Source: Parvibaculum sp. (GTDB taxonomy: Bacteria; Pseudomonadota; Alphaproteobacteria; Parvibaculales; Parvibaculaceae). From it: a stretch of 64,000 bases of DNA. The notes under the pieces were generated by a model, which saw only the letters and a program-made list of their open reading frames with translations, searched no databases and had not been told where the DNA came from. The stretch spans positions 744,001 to 808,000 of the forward strand of contig NZ_JAHBYN010000001.1 in assembly GCF_019635935.1 (NCBI RefSeq). The letters run 5' to 3'. Both the position numbers and the translations under genes were made by a program. Below are positions 9,394 to 20,649 of this stretch, piece after piece; position 1 is the first letter of the stretch; every line of letters begins with the position of its first letter.

Positions 9394-9927
9394 TCAGCTT
9401 CCCGGCAGGACGCGCGTCTGTATCCGCCCGAAAATCATAACGAAGATCGGGAAGACCGCCACTGTCAAAACCATGTGCCGCACCAGTGTGGCCGGCGGTA
9501 CGAGTGTTCCGTGAAAAACCGAAACCACGGCCCAGGCGAGCAGGCCCGTGAATGCGGCAACGACCAGAAAGCCGAACCAGAAAACCGTGAACGGTGCATT
9601 GACCACCAGCATGCGCTGCGAAATTACCACAGCATAAGTAACGACATAAACAAAGGCCCAGAGCCCGATAATGCCGCCGGACAAGAGATCGAAAACAAGC
9701 CCGACCGTGAAGACTGCAATCGGCGGAAACATCTCGGGCCGCACGATGGCCCAGTAATAAATCGCCATCAGCACGAAGGCCGGCGTCAGCGACGAGCCGA
9801 CGATGCGTCCGAACGGCACGAAGGAAAGCAGAACGCAAACCAGCCCCATCACGAACGGGGCGACGATCGTGAAAATGCGTCCGGCGCGGGAGGCAGGTGT
9901 CGGCGAATAGGGATCGAGACGGACCAT
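9394..9927 (-). CDS. mreD: Rod shape-determining protein MreD
   Basis: A 177-residue polytopic membrane protein with about five hydrophobic segments (first at about 18-40) and a charged C-terminus, the usual size for MreD. It sits between mreC and mrdA, where MreD normally lies, with 4 bases to mreC and 22 to mrdA. MreD sequences diverge strongly, so the call rests on topology, length and position. Confidence 0.88.
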   Translation of the reverse strand: MVRLDPYSPTPASRAGRIFTIVAPFVMGLVCVLLSFVPFGRIVGSSLTPAFVLMAIYYWAIVRPEMFPPIAVFTVGLVFDLLSGGIIGLWAFVYVVTYAVVISQRMLVVNAPFTVFWFGFLVVAAFTGLLAWAVVSVFHGTLVPPATLVRHMVLTVAVFPIFVMIFGRIQTRVLPGS

Positions 9928-9931
9928 GACG

Positions 9932-10858
9932 CTACTCCGCCCCGCCAGGCGCCACGGCGGCCGAGCCGGTCGCCGCGCTGCCGCTGGACGAAGCCGGCGG
10001 GCCTTTCAGCACATCGGGCGGATCCTGCCGTTCGACCTGCCAGGGAAACTCGTATTGCAGGACGCGCACGAAATCGAGCCGTCCCCGATCTGAGAATGTC
10101 TGAACGCGCAAATTGCCGTCATTCGTTTGAATGACGAGACCGACCGGCAAGCCGGACGGGATCAATCCCCCGTCGCCGGACGTCACGACACGGTCGCCGG
10201 GCGAGACGGCGCTGACATTCGTCAGATATTCGAGTTTCGGCCATTCGGTATTGTCGCCCGCCAGCACGGCCTTGAAGTGCGCGGGCTCGATCACCACCGG
10301 AATGCGGCTGTTAAGGTCGGTCAGCAGCAGCACGCGGCTGGCTTTCGGGCCGGTCGACACAATGCGCCCGACAAGGCCGTCTGTGTCGACGACCGCAAGG
10401 CCGCTTTTCGCCCCCTGCTCGCGCCCGACATTCACAAGCACCGTATCGACAAAGGGACCGCCCGCATCCGAGACGGCGCGCCCGCTGACATAATTGATCG
10501 AGGGATCGAGCTGAACGTTGAGCAGCGCTTCATAGCGCGCGACACGCGCTTCGAGGTTGAGCGCCATTTCCTTCCAGGCAAGCAGGCGCGCATTTTCGGC
10601 CCGCAACCGTTCGTTCTCGTCGAACACATAGGCATATTCGTCGGTGCGTTCGATGATGCGCCGTGCGGCGGCCACCGGACGCGACGCGATTTCGAGCAGC
10701 GGTGCGGCCAGGTCGGTGACAACCTGCCGCGCCTGATCGAAGACATAGGTTTCTGCACGCCCGAGCAGAAGCAGCGCGGCCGCGAGCGTCAACATGAAGA
10801 CAAGCGAGATTCTGTGGGAAAACTCGCGGAACGGCAGCGCTGTCCGGTTCGAATCCAT
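9932..10858 (-). CDS. mreC: Rod shape-determining protein MreC
   Basis: A 308-residue periplasmic scaffold protein: an N-terminal membrane anchor (about 17-35), a coiled coil (about 70-110, ENERLRAENARLLAWKEM), then the beta-rich MreC domain with GLVGRIVSTGPKASRVLLLTD and GLPVGLV segments. The Pro/Ser/Gly/Ala-rich last 25 residues look disordered. It links MreB inside to PBP2 outside. Confidence 0.93.
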   Translation of the reverse strand: MDSNRTALPFREFSHRISLVFMLTLAAALLLLGRAETYVFDQARQVVTDLAAPLLEIASRPVAAARRIIERTDEYAYVFDENERLRAENARLLAWKEMALNLEARVARYEALLNVQLDPSINYVSGRAVSDAGGPFVDTVLVNVGREQGAKSGLAVVDTDGLVGRIVSTGPKASRVLLLTDLNSRIPVVIEPAHFKAVLAGDNTEWPKLEYLTNVSAVSPGDRVVTSGDGGLIPSGLPVGLVIQTNDGNLRVQTFSDRGRLDFVRVLQYEFPWQVERQDPPDVLKGPPASSSGSAATGSAAVAPGGAE

Positions 10859-10938
10859 TACAACTTACTGCTCTCTCGCTGCCGGCCGGCCCACCCTGTT
10901 CCCGCCTTCCGCGTTCCTCAAGGGAACAGTCTTGCGTC

Positions 10939-12375
<1,437 letters not shown>

Positions 12376-13335
12376 TCAATGGTTTGGACGTGACTGGGGC
12401 GGCAGCTCCATGACCTCCTGCGCGCGCCCTTCAAGCGCCCCGCGATGGCGTTTGACTGCCTCCACGACGAACTCCATTACGGCGCGAACATGGGCAAGCT
12501 GCGCGAGGTCGTTGCGGGCGAGAAGCCACATCTCGAGCGCGCCGAGCATGTCGGGACCGAAAACGCGTTCAAGGCCCTCATCGGCATCGGCGAGGATGCA
12601 AGGCAGAGCGGCAAGTCCAAGTCCGCGCCGCGCCGCTTCCGCGCGCGCCGTCACGCTGGACGAACGCAGCGCCACCTGCGCCGACTTTTCGGCGCGCGAG
12701 AACCACCACACCGGCCCGAGAGGCGTTTCGGTGCGCGGGAAGCCGATCAGGTCGTGGCCGGCGATGTCCGCCATCTGGCGCGGCCGGCCGCGCTCTTCGA
12801 GATAGGCCGGTACCGCGTAGAGCCCGTAGGCCATCTCGCCGACCTTGCGCATCAACATGTCGCCCTGCGTCGGACGCGCCAGCCGCAGCGCGACATCGAC
12901 ATCCTTCAGCGGATTGCCGATGCGTGGCGCGGCGCCAGCCGCTGCCAGACGCGGATCGGTAACGATTTCGAGCTCGAGACCCGGATGATCGCGGCGGAAC
13001 GAGGGAAGCTCCGGCGCCAGCAGGGAAGCCGCGACGACATCGCTGGCCGCCAGCCGGACGATGCCCTCGGCGCCACCGCCGGCAGCCGCGAAATCGCGCG
13101 GCAAGGCCGACAGCCGGCGGTCGACCGGCTCCAGCGCCTCAACGAGCTTTTCTCCAGCAGTTGTAAGGCGATAGCCGGTTCGCTCGCGTTCGAAGAGGCG
13201 CGCGCCGAGGTCGTCTTCGAGCGAGGCGACGCGGCGCAGCACGGTGGTTGTGTTGACGCCGAGCTGCTGCCCGGCGCCGGACAGACTGCCCGCGCCGGCG
13301 ACCGCCAGAAAGAACCGTAAATCGTCCCAATTCAT
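12376..13335 (-). CDS. LysR-family transcriptional regulator
   Basis: A 319-residue LysR protein. It starts MNWDDLRFFLAVAGAGSLSG (start 13335), giving the N-terminal winged helix with LGVNTTTVLRRVASLEDDLG, then a linker helix and a two-lobed periplasmic-binding-type effector domain from about 95. The 29 upstream in-frame codons are not family-like. The MNWDDLRFFL type often regulates small metabolic genes; the target is unknown. It lies downstream of, and in the same direction as, the antiporter gene, with a Pho-box-like array 115-153 bases upstream. Confidence 0.9.
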   Translation of the reverse strand: MNWDDLRFFLAVAGAGSLSGAGQQLGVNTTTVLRRVASLEDDLGARLFERERTGYRLTTAGEKLVEALEPVDRRLSALPRDFAAAGGGAEGIVRLAASDVVAASLLAPELPSFRRDHPGLELEIVTDPRLAAAGAAPRIGNPLKDVDVALRLARPTQGDMLMRKVGEMAYGLYAVPAYLEERGRPRQMADIAGHDLIGFPRTETPLGPVWWFSRAEKSAQVALRSSSVTARAEAARRGLGLAALPCILADADEGLERVFGPDMLGALEMWLLARNDLAQLAHVRAVMEFVVEAVKRHRGALEGRAQEVMELPPQSRPNH

Positions 13336-13449
13336 GGACTTAAGCCCCGCCGACCGCACCGAAACCGGGTTTGCGCGAACAGCATAGGGGCGTTGCATTC
13401 CCAAGGAAACGCGAAAAAGCAAAGGTCGATTTGCGTATATGCCAGCCGA

Positions 13450-13488
13450 CTGTCATCGAACTGTCAAAAAACTGTCACTGATCTGTCA
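13450..13488 (+). promoter_or_regulatory. Four CTGTCA units at exact 11-base period (Pho-box-like array)
   Basis: CTGTCA occurs at 13450, 13461, 13472 and 13483, each 11 bases apart. The first pair reads CTGTCATCGAACTGTCAA and the second CTGTCACTGATCTGTCAT, close to the known PhoB consensus of two CTGTCAT units separated by 4 bases. The array ends 2 bases before the antiporter stop codon. Its orientation points into the 3' end of that gene, while the LysR gene reads away from it on the minus strand. On the minus strand the second unit also forms a TTGACA hexamer. Confidence 0.7.
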
Positions 13489-13490
13489 TG

Positions 13491-14441
13491 TCACGCCAGC
13501 AGGAAGCCCACATAGGCGGCATAACCGATGAGCAGCAGCAGCGACTCGATGCGTCCGAGCCGCGCGCCCGTGAAGGCGAAGAAGAGGAAGACGAGCGTCG
13601 CCGCCCCCATCACCCAGATGTCGAAGGCGGCGATGTCGGCCGGCACGGTGATCGGCCTGACGACGGCGACCGTGCCGGCGATGCCGAGCACGTTGAAGAT
13701 GTTGCTGCCCACCACATTGCCGATGGCGATCTCGGATTTGCGGCGGAAGGCGGCAAGGACTGAGGTGGCGAGCTCCGGAAGCGAGGTGCCGACGGCGACG
13801 ACGGTGAGACCGATGACCGAGTCGGAGATGCCGAACCGGTCGGCGAGCGTGACCGCGCTGTCGACCAGCAGCGAGGCGCCGGCGACCAGTGCGACGAGGC
13901 CGCCCAGCGCCATCACGAGTTCGACAAGCAAACCGAAACGCGGGCCCGCCTGCAGGAAGGCCGCCTCGGCGGCATGAAGGTCGGCGGTGCCGTCCTGGCA
14001 CTTGCGGTCGGCGCGATAGGTGTAGACGAGATAGGCGGCGAGCAGCAGCAGGAAGACGATGCCGACGCCACGCGACAGGAAACCGTAGACGCAGACGGCG
14101 ACCATCGCCGCGGAGGCCGCCAGCATCATCGAGCCGTCGCGCTTCAGCGTTCCGCGCTCCACCGTCATCGGCCAGACAAGTCCGGCAACGCCGATAATCA
14201 GCAGGATATTGGCGATGTTGGAGCCGACGACATTACCGACCGCGATGCCGGGATAGCCGCGAAAGGCGCCTTCAAGGCTGGCGACCAGTTCCGGCGACGA
14301 GGTGCCGAAACCGACCAGCGTCAAACCGATCAGGAAGGGGGAAACGCCAAGCCGCGTCGCCAGCCCCGCCGCACCCTTGACCAGAAACTCCGCGCCGCCG
14401 AGAAGCAGAGCCAGACCGAGAACCAGATACAGCAGCGTCAA
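13491..14441 (-). CDS. Calcium/sodium antiporter family protein (CaCA, YrbG type)
   Basis: A 316-residue, ten-helix membrane protein with the two inverted alpha repeats of the cation/Ca2+ exchanger family: GFGTSSPELVASLEGAFRG with VGNVVGSNIANILLIIG in the first half, and AVGTSLPELATSVLAAFRRK with IGNVVGSNIFNVLGIAG in the second. Both acidic Pro-Glu motifs needed for ion binding are intact. It should exchange Ca2+ for Na+ or H+ at the inner membrane. It follows purT by 11 bases and may be cotranscribed with it. Confidence 0.92.
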   Translation of the reverse strand: MTLLYLVLGLALLLGGAEFLVKGAAGLATRLGVSPFLIGLTLVGFGTSSPELVASLEGAFRGYPGIAVGNVVGSNIANILLIIGVAGLVWPMTVERGTLKRDGSMMLAASAAMVAVCVYGFLSRGVGIVFLLLLAAYLVYTYRADRKCQDGTADLHAAEAAFLQAGPRFGLLVELVMALGGLVALVAGASLLVDSAVTLADRFGISDSVIGLTVVAVGTSLPELATSVLAAFRRKSEIAIGNVVGSNIFNVLGIAGTVAVVRPITVPADIAAFDIWVMGAATLVFLFFAFTGARLGRIESLLLLIGYAAYVGFLLA

Positions 14442-14452
14442 TCGCGAACTCC

Positions 14453-15655
14453 TCAGCCCGAAACGGGCTTCACCAGACCGGCCGCCTGTTTTGCCCTTGC
14501 CCGCGCCTCGTCGGCATCCGCCGCCCGCGCCAGCGCGACGCCCATGCGCCGCTTCGTAAAGGCCTCGGGCTTGCCGAACAGCCGAACCTCGGTGCCGTCG
14601 AGCGCCAGCGCCTGGTCGAGCCCCTCATAGGCAATACTCTTTTCGTCGCGCCCGCCATAGATAACCGCGCTGGCGCCCGGCGAAATCATGTCGACCGACA
14701 CCGGCAGGCCGAGCACGGCGCGCGCATGCAGCGCGAACTCGCTTTGATATTGCGTGACGAGCGTCACGAGGCCGGTGTCGTGCGGACGCGGGCTGACTTC
14801 CGAAAACCAGACCTTGTCGCCCTTGACGAACAGCTCGACGCCGAAAATCCCCCGGCCCCCAAGCGCTTCGGTCACCTTGCGGGCGATGTCCTGCGCGGCG
14901 GCAAGCGCCTTTTCGCTCATCGGCTGCGGTTGCCAGCTCTCCACATAGTCGCCCTTGACCTGGCGGTGCCCAACCGGCGTGCAGAACTGCGTCTCGATGC
15001 CGACGCCGCCGGCGCGTTTCGCCCGCACGGTCAGCAGCGTGATCTCGTAGTCGAAATCCACCATGCCCTCGACAATGACGCGCGGCGCCTCGACCCGGCC
15101 GCCCGACATCGCATGGTCCCAGGCCTTCTGCACGCCGCCCGGCGCCTCCAGAAAGCTCTGGCCCTTGCCCGACGACGACATGACCGGCTTGACGAAACAG
15201 GGAAAGCCGATGCCGCCGTCGATCGCCGCTTTCAATTCGGCGGCACTCGACGCGAAGGCATAGGCCGACACCGGCAGGCCAAGATCCTCGGCGGCAAGAC
15301 GGCGGATGCCCTCGCGGTTCATGGTGAGTTGCGCGGCGCGCGCCGTCGGGATCACCTCGGCCAGACCATCCGCCTCGATCTTCGCCAGTTCCGCCGTTGC
15401 AATCGCCTCGATCTCGGGAACGATGATATGCGGGCGCTCTTTCTCGACCAGCGCGCGCAAGGCTTTTGCATCGGTCATCGCGATCACATGGGCGCGATGC
15501 GCCACCTGTTGCGCCGGCGCGTCGGCATAGCGGTCGACCGCGATCACCTCGACGCCATAGCGCTGCAACTCGATGGCGACTTCCTTGCCGAGCTCGCCCG
15601 AGCCCAGCAGCATGACCCGCGTGGCCGACGGGGAAAGCGGCGTACCGATGCGCAT
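14453..15655 (-). CDS. purT: Formate-dependent phosphoribosylglycinamide formyltransferase 2
   Basis: A 400-residue ATP-grasp enzyme that makes formyl-GAR from GAR, formate and ATP in purine synthesis. It has a PurT-type N-terminus ([20 protein letters not shown]), the SSSGKGQS phosphate-binding loop near 160 and the late [14 protein letters not shown] segment with metal-binding residues. The length matches the family. It is divergent from the ArsR/CDF operon, with about 110 bases between. Confidence 0.95.
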   Translation of the reverse strand: MRIGTPLSPSATRVMLLGSGELGKEVAIELQRYGVEVIAVDRYADAPAQQVAHRAHVIAMTDAKALRALVEKERPHIIVPEIEAIATAELAKIEADGLAEVIPTARAAQLTMNREGIRRLAAEDLGLPVSAYAFASSAAELKAAIDGGIGFPCFVKPVMSSSGKGQSFLEAPGGVQKAWDHAMSGGRVEAPRVIVEGMVDFDYEITLLTVRAKRAGGVGIETQFCTPVGHRQVKGDYVESWQPQPMSEKALAAAQDIARKVTEALGGRGIFGVELFVKGDKVWFSEVSPRPHDTGLVTLVTQYQSEFALHARAVLGLPVSVDMISPGASAVIYGGRDEKSIAYEGLDQALALDGTEVRLFGKPEAFTKRRMGVALARAADADEARARAKQAAGLVKPVSG

Positions 15656-15732
15656 GGGGCCTCCTTGAACCGTTCAGGGGCGCGGGTCTAGCACGGATCG
15701 GCGTGGCTTGTGCAGCCCGCAATCTGATGATA

Positions 15733-15756
15733 ACAGTTGAACAGATGTTCAACTGT
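15733..15756 (+). promoter_or_regulatory. Perfect palindromic operator of the ArsR/SmtB regulator
   Basis: Arms ACAGTTGAACA (15733-15743) and TGTTCAACTGT (15746-15756) around a 2-base centre form a perfect 11-base inverted repeat. It contains the TGAAC...GTTCA core typical of zinc-responsive ArsR/SmtB operators and lies 10 bases before the regulator ATG, so binding should block transcription of the regulator-exporter pair. Confidence 0.85.
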
Positions 15757-15766
15757 ATGGTTCGTC

Positions 15767-16096
15767 ATGGCCGCCCCGAAAACCGCCAAAACCGCGCCGC
15801 CCCTGCTCGACGACGACAAGACGGCGGAGCTTGCCGACATGTTCAAGATGCTGGGCGACCCGAGCCGCCTGCGCATCGTGACGGCGACGCTCGAAGGCCC
15901 GCGCGCGGTCGGCGAGATCGCCGCCATGCTCGGCCTCTCGGTCTCGCTGGTCAGCCACCACCTGCGCCTGTTGCGCGCGACGCGGCTCGTCAGCCCCGAG
16001 CGGCGCGGCAAGCAGATTTTCTACCGGGTGCATGACCAGCATGTGGCGCATGTCATTCACGACATGATCGCCCATGTGAACGAGGAGGCGGAATGA
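15767..16096 (+). CDS. ArsR/SmtB-family zinc-sensing repressor
   Basis: A 109-residue winged-helix repressor (LGDPSRLRIV; recognition helix region LSVSLVSHHLRLLRA). The last helix carries Asp90, His92, His103 and Glu106, the same order and spacing as the alpha-5 zinc site of SmtB (D-x-H, then H-x-x-E). No alpha-3 Cys pair is seen, so it is predicted to sense zinc or a similar divalent ion. The ATG at 15767 lies after the operator; a TTG at 15737 would place the operator inside the gene. Its stop overlaps the CDF exporter start (ATGA). Confidence 0.92.
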   Translation: MAAPKTAKTAPPLLDDDKTAELADMFKMLGDPSRLRIVTATLEGPRAVGEIAAMLGLSVSLVSHHLRLLRATRLVSPERRGKQIFYRVHDQHVAHVIHDMIAHVNEEAE

Positions 16097-16998
16097 CCGC
16101 GCATCATCACCACGCACACGGCCACGACCACAGCCACGCCAATGAGCGCCGGGTGTTCTTCGCCATGTGGCTGACCGGCACTTTCATGATCGTCGAATTC
16201 GCCGGCGGCATCCTGTCGGGTTCGCTGGCGCTGATCGCCGATGCCGGACACATGCTGACCGACACCGGCGCGCTGATGCTGGCTTGGCTCGCAACGCGGC
16301 TGGCGCGCAAGCCGGCCGACATCGCGCGCTCTTATGGCTATGGACGCGCCGAAACGCTGGCGGCCTTCACCAACGGCATCGTGATGCTGGGCCTTGTCGC
16401 CTGGATCCTCTTCGAGGCGGCGACGCGCATCCTGGAGCCGCGCGACATTCTGGCCGGGCCGATGCTCGCCGTCGCCCTGGCCGGGCTCGCCGTCAACATC
16501 GTGGCGCTGAAACTGCTGCATGGCGGCGACGGCAACCTCAACATGCGCGGCGCGGCGCTGCATGTGATGGGCGACCTGCTTGGATCGGTCGCCGCCATCG
16601 CCGCCGCCATCGTCATCCTGACGACCGGCTTCACGGCGATCGACCCGATCCTCTCGGTGCTGGTGGCGCTGCTGATCCTCAGAAGCGCCGCGTCGATCAT
16701 CCGCGAGTCGGCGCATATCCTGATGGAAGGCGCGCCGGAAGACGCACATGGCGCCGACATCGCCGCCGACCTGACGGCCGAGGTGCCGGGGCTTGCCGAC
16801 GTGCATCATGTCCATGCCTGGTCGCTGAGCCCCGAACGCAAGGTGGCGACGCTGCATGCCCGCCTCGCCCCCGGCACCGACGCCGGCGCGGCGCTGGCCG
16901 CGATCAAGGCGCGGCTGGCGGCCAAGTTCGGCATCGGTCACGCGACGGTGCAGATCGAGGCGGCCGATTGTCCGGACGATGCGGCGCACGGGCGCTGA
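16093..16998 (+). CDS. Cation diffusion facilitator (zinc-type) exporter
   Basis: A 301-residue CDF antiporter. The N-terminus is His-rich (HHHHAHGHDHSH), followed by six helices. The transport site is visible as H-x-x-x-D in DAGHMLTD (helix 2) and H-x-x-x-D in LHVMGDLLGS (helix 5), the His-Asp pattern of Zn/Cd exporters. A C-terminal cytoplasmic domain follows (DVHHVHAWSLSPERK). It overlaps the zinc-sensing repressor by four bases, so the pair forms an autoregulated zinc efflux operon. Confidence 0.95.
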   Translation: MTAHHHHAHGHDHSHANERRVFFAMWLTGTFMIVEFAGGILSGSLALIADAGHMLTDTGALMLAWLATRLARKPADIARSYGYGRAETLAAFTNGIVMLGLVAWILFEAATRILEPRDILAGPMLAVALAGLAVNIVALKLLHGGDGNLNMRGAALHVMGDLLGSVAAIAAAIVILTTGFTAIDPILSVLVALLILRSAASIIRESAHILMEGAPEDAHGADIAADLTAEVPGLADVHHVHAWSLSPERKVATLHARLAPGTDAGAALAAIKARLAAKFGIGHATVQIEAADCPDDAAHGR

Positions 16999-17064
16999 AA
17001 TAACCCGCGCAATTCATGTTGCAGTGCAGTATAATGCCGGCGACACGCAAACAGGGGGCCTTTC

Positions 17065-17784
17065 ATGCCGTTTTCGGCCGATAGCGCGCGGACGCTGCTT
17101 TCATGGGCGGGCGAGATCAGGGTGTTCGCCGAGATGGGCGCGCTGGCCCCCGCCCTGCCGGCCCTGCTCAACGCACCGCGCGGCGACGGCCACGGTGTGC
17201 TGGTGCTGCCGGGCATGCTGACCGGCGACGAGGCGACGTTCGTGATCCGCCGCTATCTCGACCAGCTCGGCCACACGACGCATCCCTGGAAGCAAGGCCA
17301 CAACTGGGGTCCGAGCCGCGCCCTGCACGACGCGATGCGCGGCCGGCTGCAGGAACTGGCGGCGCGCTACGGCCGCCGCATCAGCCTTGTCGGCTGGAGC
17401 CTCGGCGGCATTTATGCGCGCGAACTGGCGCGGGAATATCCGCACCTCGTGCGCCAGGTCGTGACGCTGGGGAGTCCCTTCGGCGGCGGCCACGATCCCG
17501 ACGGCGACATGAACGGCCACAGCGCCGAACGCGCCGCGCGCCGCCGCATCGCCCCGCCGGTGCCCTGCACCGCCATCTATTCGAAAAGCGACGGCGTCGT
17601 CTCGTGGGAAGATTGCCGCGAGCTCGATGGTCCGCAGACGGAGAATATCGAGGTGACGGCAACCCATATGGGCATGGGCGTCAACCCGATGGTCCTCTGG
17701 GCGATCGCCGACCGGCTGGCGCAAGCGGAAGGCAAGTGGGCGCCCTTCGACCGCACGGGCTGGCACGGGGTGGTTTACGGGTGA
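17065..17784 (+). CDS. Alpha/beta hydrolase (PGAP1/lipase-like)
   Basis: A 239-residue alpha/beta-hydrolase. The nucleophile elbow is GWSLGG near residue 111 (Ser113), with VLVLPGM before it and VTLGSPFGGGHD after it. Catalytic Asp may lie in YSKSDGVVSWEDC, and His in TATHMGMGVNP. No signal peptide. The pattern fits esterase/lipase-like proteins of the PGAP1 type; the substrate is unknown. It sits between the CDF exporter and the globin gene, and no shared role is evident. Confidence 0.78.
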   Translation: MPFSADSARTLLSWAGEIRVFAEMGALAPALPALLNAPRGDGHGVLVLPGMLTGDEATFVIRRYLDQLGHTTHPWKQGHNWGPSRALHDAMRGRLQELAARYGRRISLVGWSLGGIYARELAREYPHLVRQVVTLGSPFGGGHDPDGDMNGHSAERAARRRIAPPVPCTAIYSKSDGVVSWEDCRELDGPQTENIEVTATHMGMGVNPMVLWAIADRLAQAEGKWAPFDRTGWHGVVYG

Positions 17785-17823
17785 GGGCATCGGTGGTGTA
17801 GTCTTCCCCAAAGGGAGGCCACC

Positions 17824-18261
17824 ATGAGCCTGAACGAACAACAAAAACAACTGATCGAACACTCCATCGAACGCGTGGCGGAAGTCGCGGGCGATCCGAG
17901 CCCGCATGTTTATGCGCGGCTTTTTGCGCAATCGCCGGAGATGGAAGCGCTTTTCGTGCTCGACACCGACGGCAATGCGCGCGGGCACATGCTGTCGGAA
18001 GCGCTCGACTGCATTTTCGATTTTCTCGGGCCGCGCGCCTATGCGCCGGTGCTGATCCAGAGCGAGTTGACCAACCATCAGGGCTTCGGCGTTCCGCCGC
18101 GCGTCTTCGCGACCTTCTTCAACGTGACGATGGAAACCTTCCGCGAATTGCTGGGCGCGGAATGGACGGCGGAAACGGATGCCGCATGGGCAACGCTGCT
18201 CGGCGAACTCGACGCGGTGGTGGCCGCGCAGGCGAAGAAATACGGCATGGAAGTGGTTTAG
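17824..18261 (+). CDS. Single-domain globin-like protein
   Basis: A 145-residue all-helical protein with globin layout: ERVAEVAGDPSPHVYARLFAQSPEME, a central segment, and LTNHQGFGVPPRVFATFFNV, whose His is the likely proximal heme ligand (about residue 82). Length and the Phe/Pro positions match bacterial single-domain globins. Ligand function (O2, NO or redox) is not deducible. It has GGAGG just before the ATG, is single-standing, and its stop overlaps the stop of the opposite-strand racemase gene by four bases. Confidence 0.8.
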   Translation: MSLNEQQKQLIEHSIERVAEVAGDPSPHVYARLFAQSPEMEALFVLDTDGNARGHMLSEALDCIFDFLGPRAYAPVLIQSELTNHQGFGVPPRVFATFFNVTMETFRELLGAEWTAETDAAWATLLGELDAVVAAQAKKYGMEVV

Positions 18262-18941
18262 GCGCGTACCCCCGCGATCCGCGCCGCTTCGGCAAAGCCG
18301 ATGCGCGGGCTTGAGAGCAGCGGCGCCGACAGCGCGCCGCAAAGTTCGGCGGCGGGCGCCATCGAGGCTTGCGCCAGCACCAGCACATCGACATCGCGCG
18401 CCGCAGCGGCGAGGCGGCCGGCAATGCCGCCGTAATAATCGTCGAGACGGCCCTCGCGGAAGGCCGACCAGACATCGTCGAACAGGAACTCGCGCACCCG
18501 GACCTCGCGCCCGGCCCGCGCCGCCGAATTTTCGACCAGCGCGCGTGTGGGCTGAAGCGTCGGCGCCAGCGCCGCGCAGACGCCGATGACGCGACCGGCG
18601 CGCACCGCGGCATCGGCCATCGGCCGGTCGATGCGCATGACCGGGATTTCGGCTTCCTGCGCGGCGGCTTCGGCGGCGGGCCCCAGCGTCGAACAGGTGC
18701 AGACGACAACGCGCGCCCCGCCCTCGGCGAGCGCCAGCAGCGCTTCCTGCGTGCGCAAGGAAACGGCGGCGGTGAGCCCGCCCGCTTTCTCGGTCGCGGC
18801 GAGCAGATCCTCGCGCACCGCATGCGTCGTCGTCAGGCCGGGCGCGATCTCGCGCGCCAGCGCATCGAAGGTGTCGATATGGACAGCGGCCGTGTGCAGG
18901 AAAGCGATGGCGGCGCCGTGATGTCGTAATGATGGAGGCAT
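18258..18941 (-). CDS. Aspartate/glutamate racemase-family protein
   Basis: A 227-residue protein of the Asp/Glu/hydantoin racemase superfamily. The first catalytic Cys region is VVCTCSTLGP near 80. The second half has VLVLAQASMAP, where the second Cys is expected but Ala/Ser is seen, so racemase activity by the two-Cys mechanism is doubtful. The start at 18941 has GAGG close upstream; the longer frame (to 19064) covers the ilvC terminator. It is transcribed in the same direction as ilvC but separated from it by a terminator. Confidence 0.75.
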   Translation of the reverse strand: MPPSLRHHGAAIAFLHTAAVHIDTFDALAREIAPGLTTTHAVREDLLAATEKAGGLTAAVSLRTQEALLALAEGGARVVVCTCSTLGPAAEAAAQEAEIPVMRIDRPMADAAVRAGRVIGVCAALAPTLQPTRALVENSAARAGREVRVREFLFDDVWSAFREGRLDDYYGGIAGRLAAAARDVDVLVLAQASMAPAAELCGALSAPLLSSPRIGFAEAARIAGVRA

Positions 18942-18957
18942 GGGCCTCTCCTCAAAG

Positions 18958-18991
18958 AAAAAGGCCCCCCGCGATCTTCGCGGAGGGCCCC
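18958..18991 (-). terminator. Rho-independent terminator of ilvC
   Basis: On the minus strand a GC-rich hairpin (GGGCCCTCCGCGA paired with TCGCGGGGGGCC) is followed by TTTTTC, starting about 30 bases after the ilvC stop. Confidence 0.88.
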
Positions 18992-19021
18992 ATGTTTCGT
19001 CGGGCTGATTGCGAGATCGCG

Positions 19022-20591
<1,570 letters not shown>

Positions 20592-20649
20592 GCGCGTCTC
20601 TGTAGTGGGAACGGGGCCCGGGGGGAAGCTTATTCTGGCGTTTTCCCCG

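Noticed and set aside
7923..9440. 505-codon plus-strand frame opposite mrdA
   Set aside because: Shadow of mrdA; no recognisable protein features.
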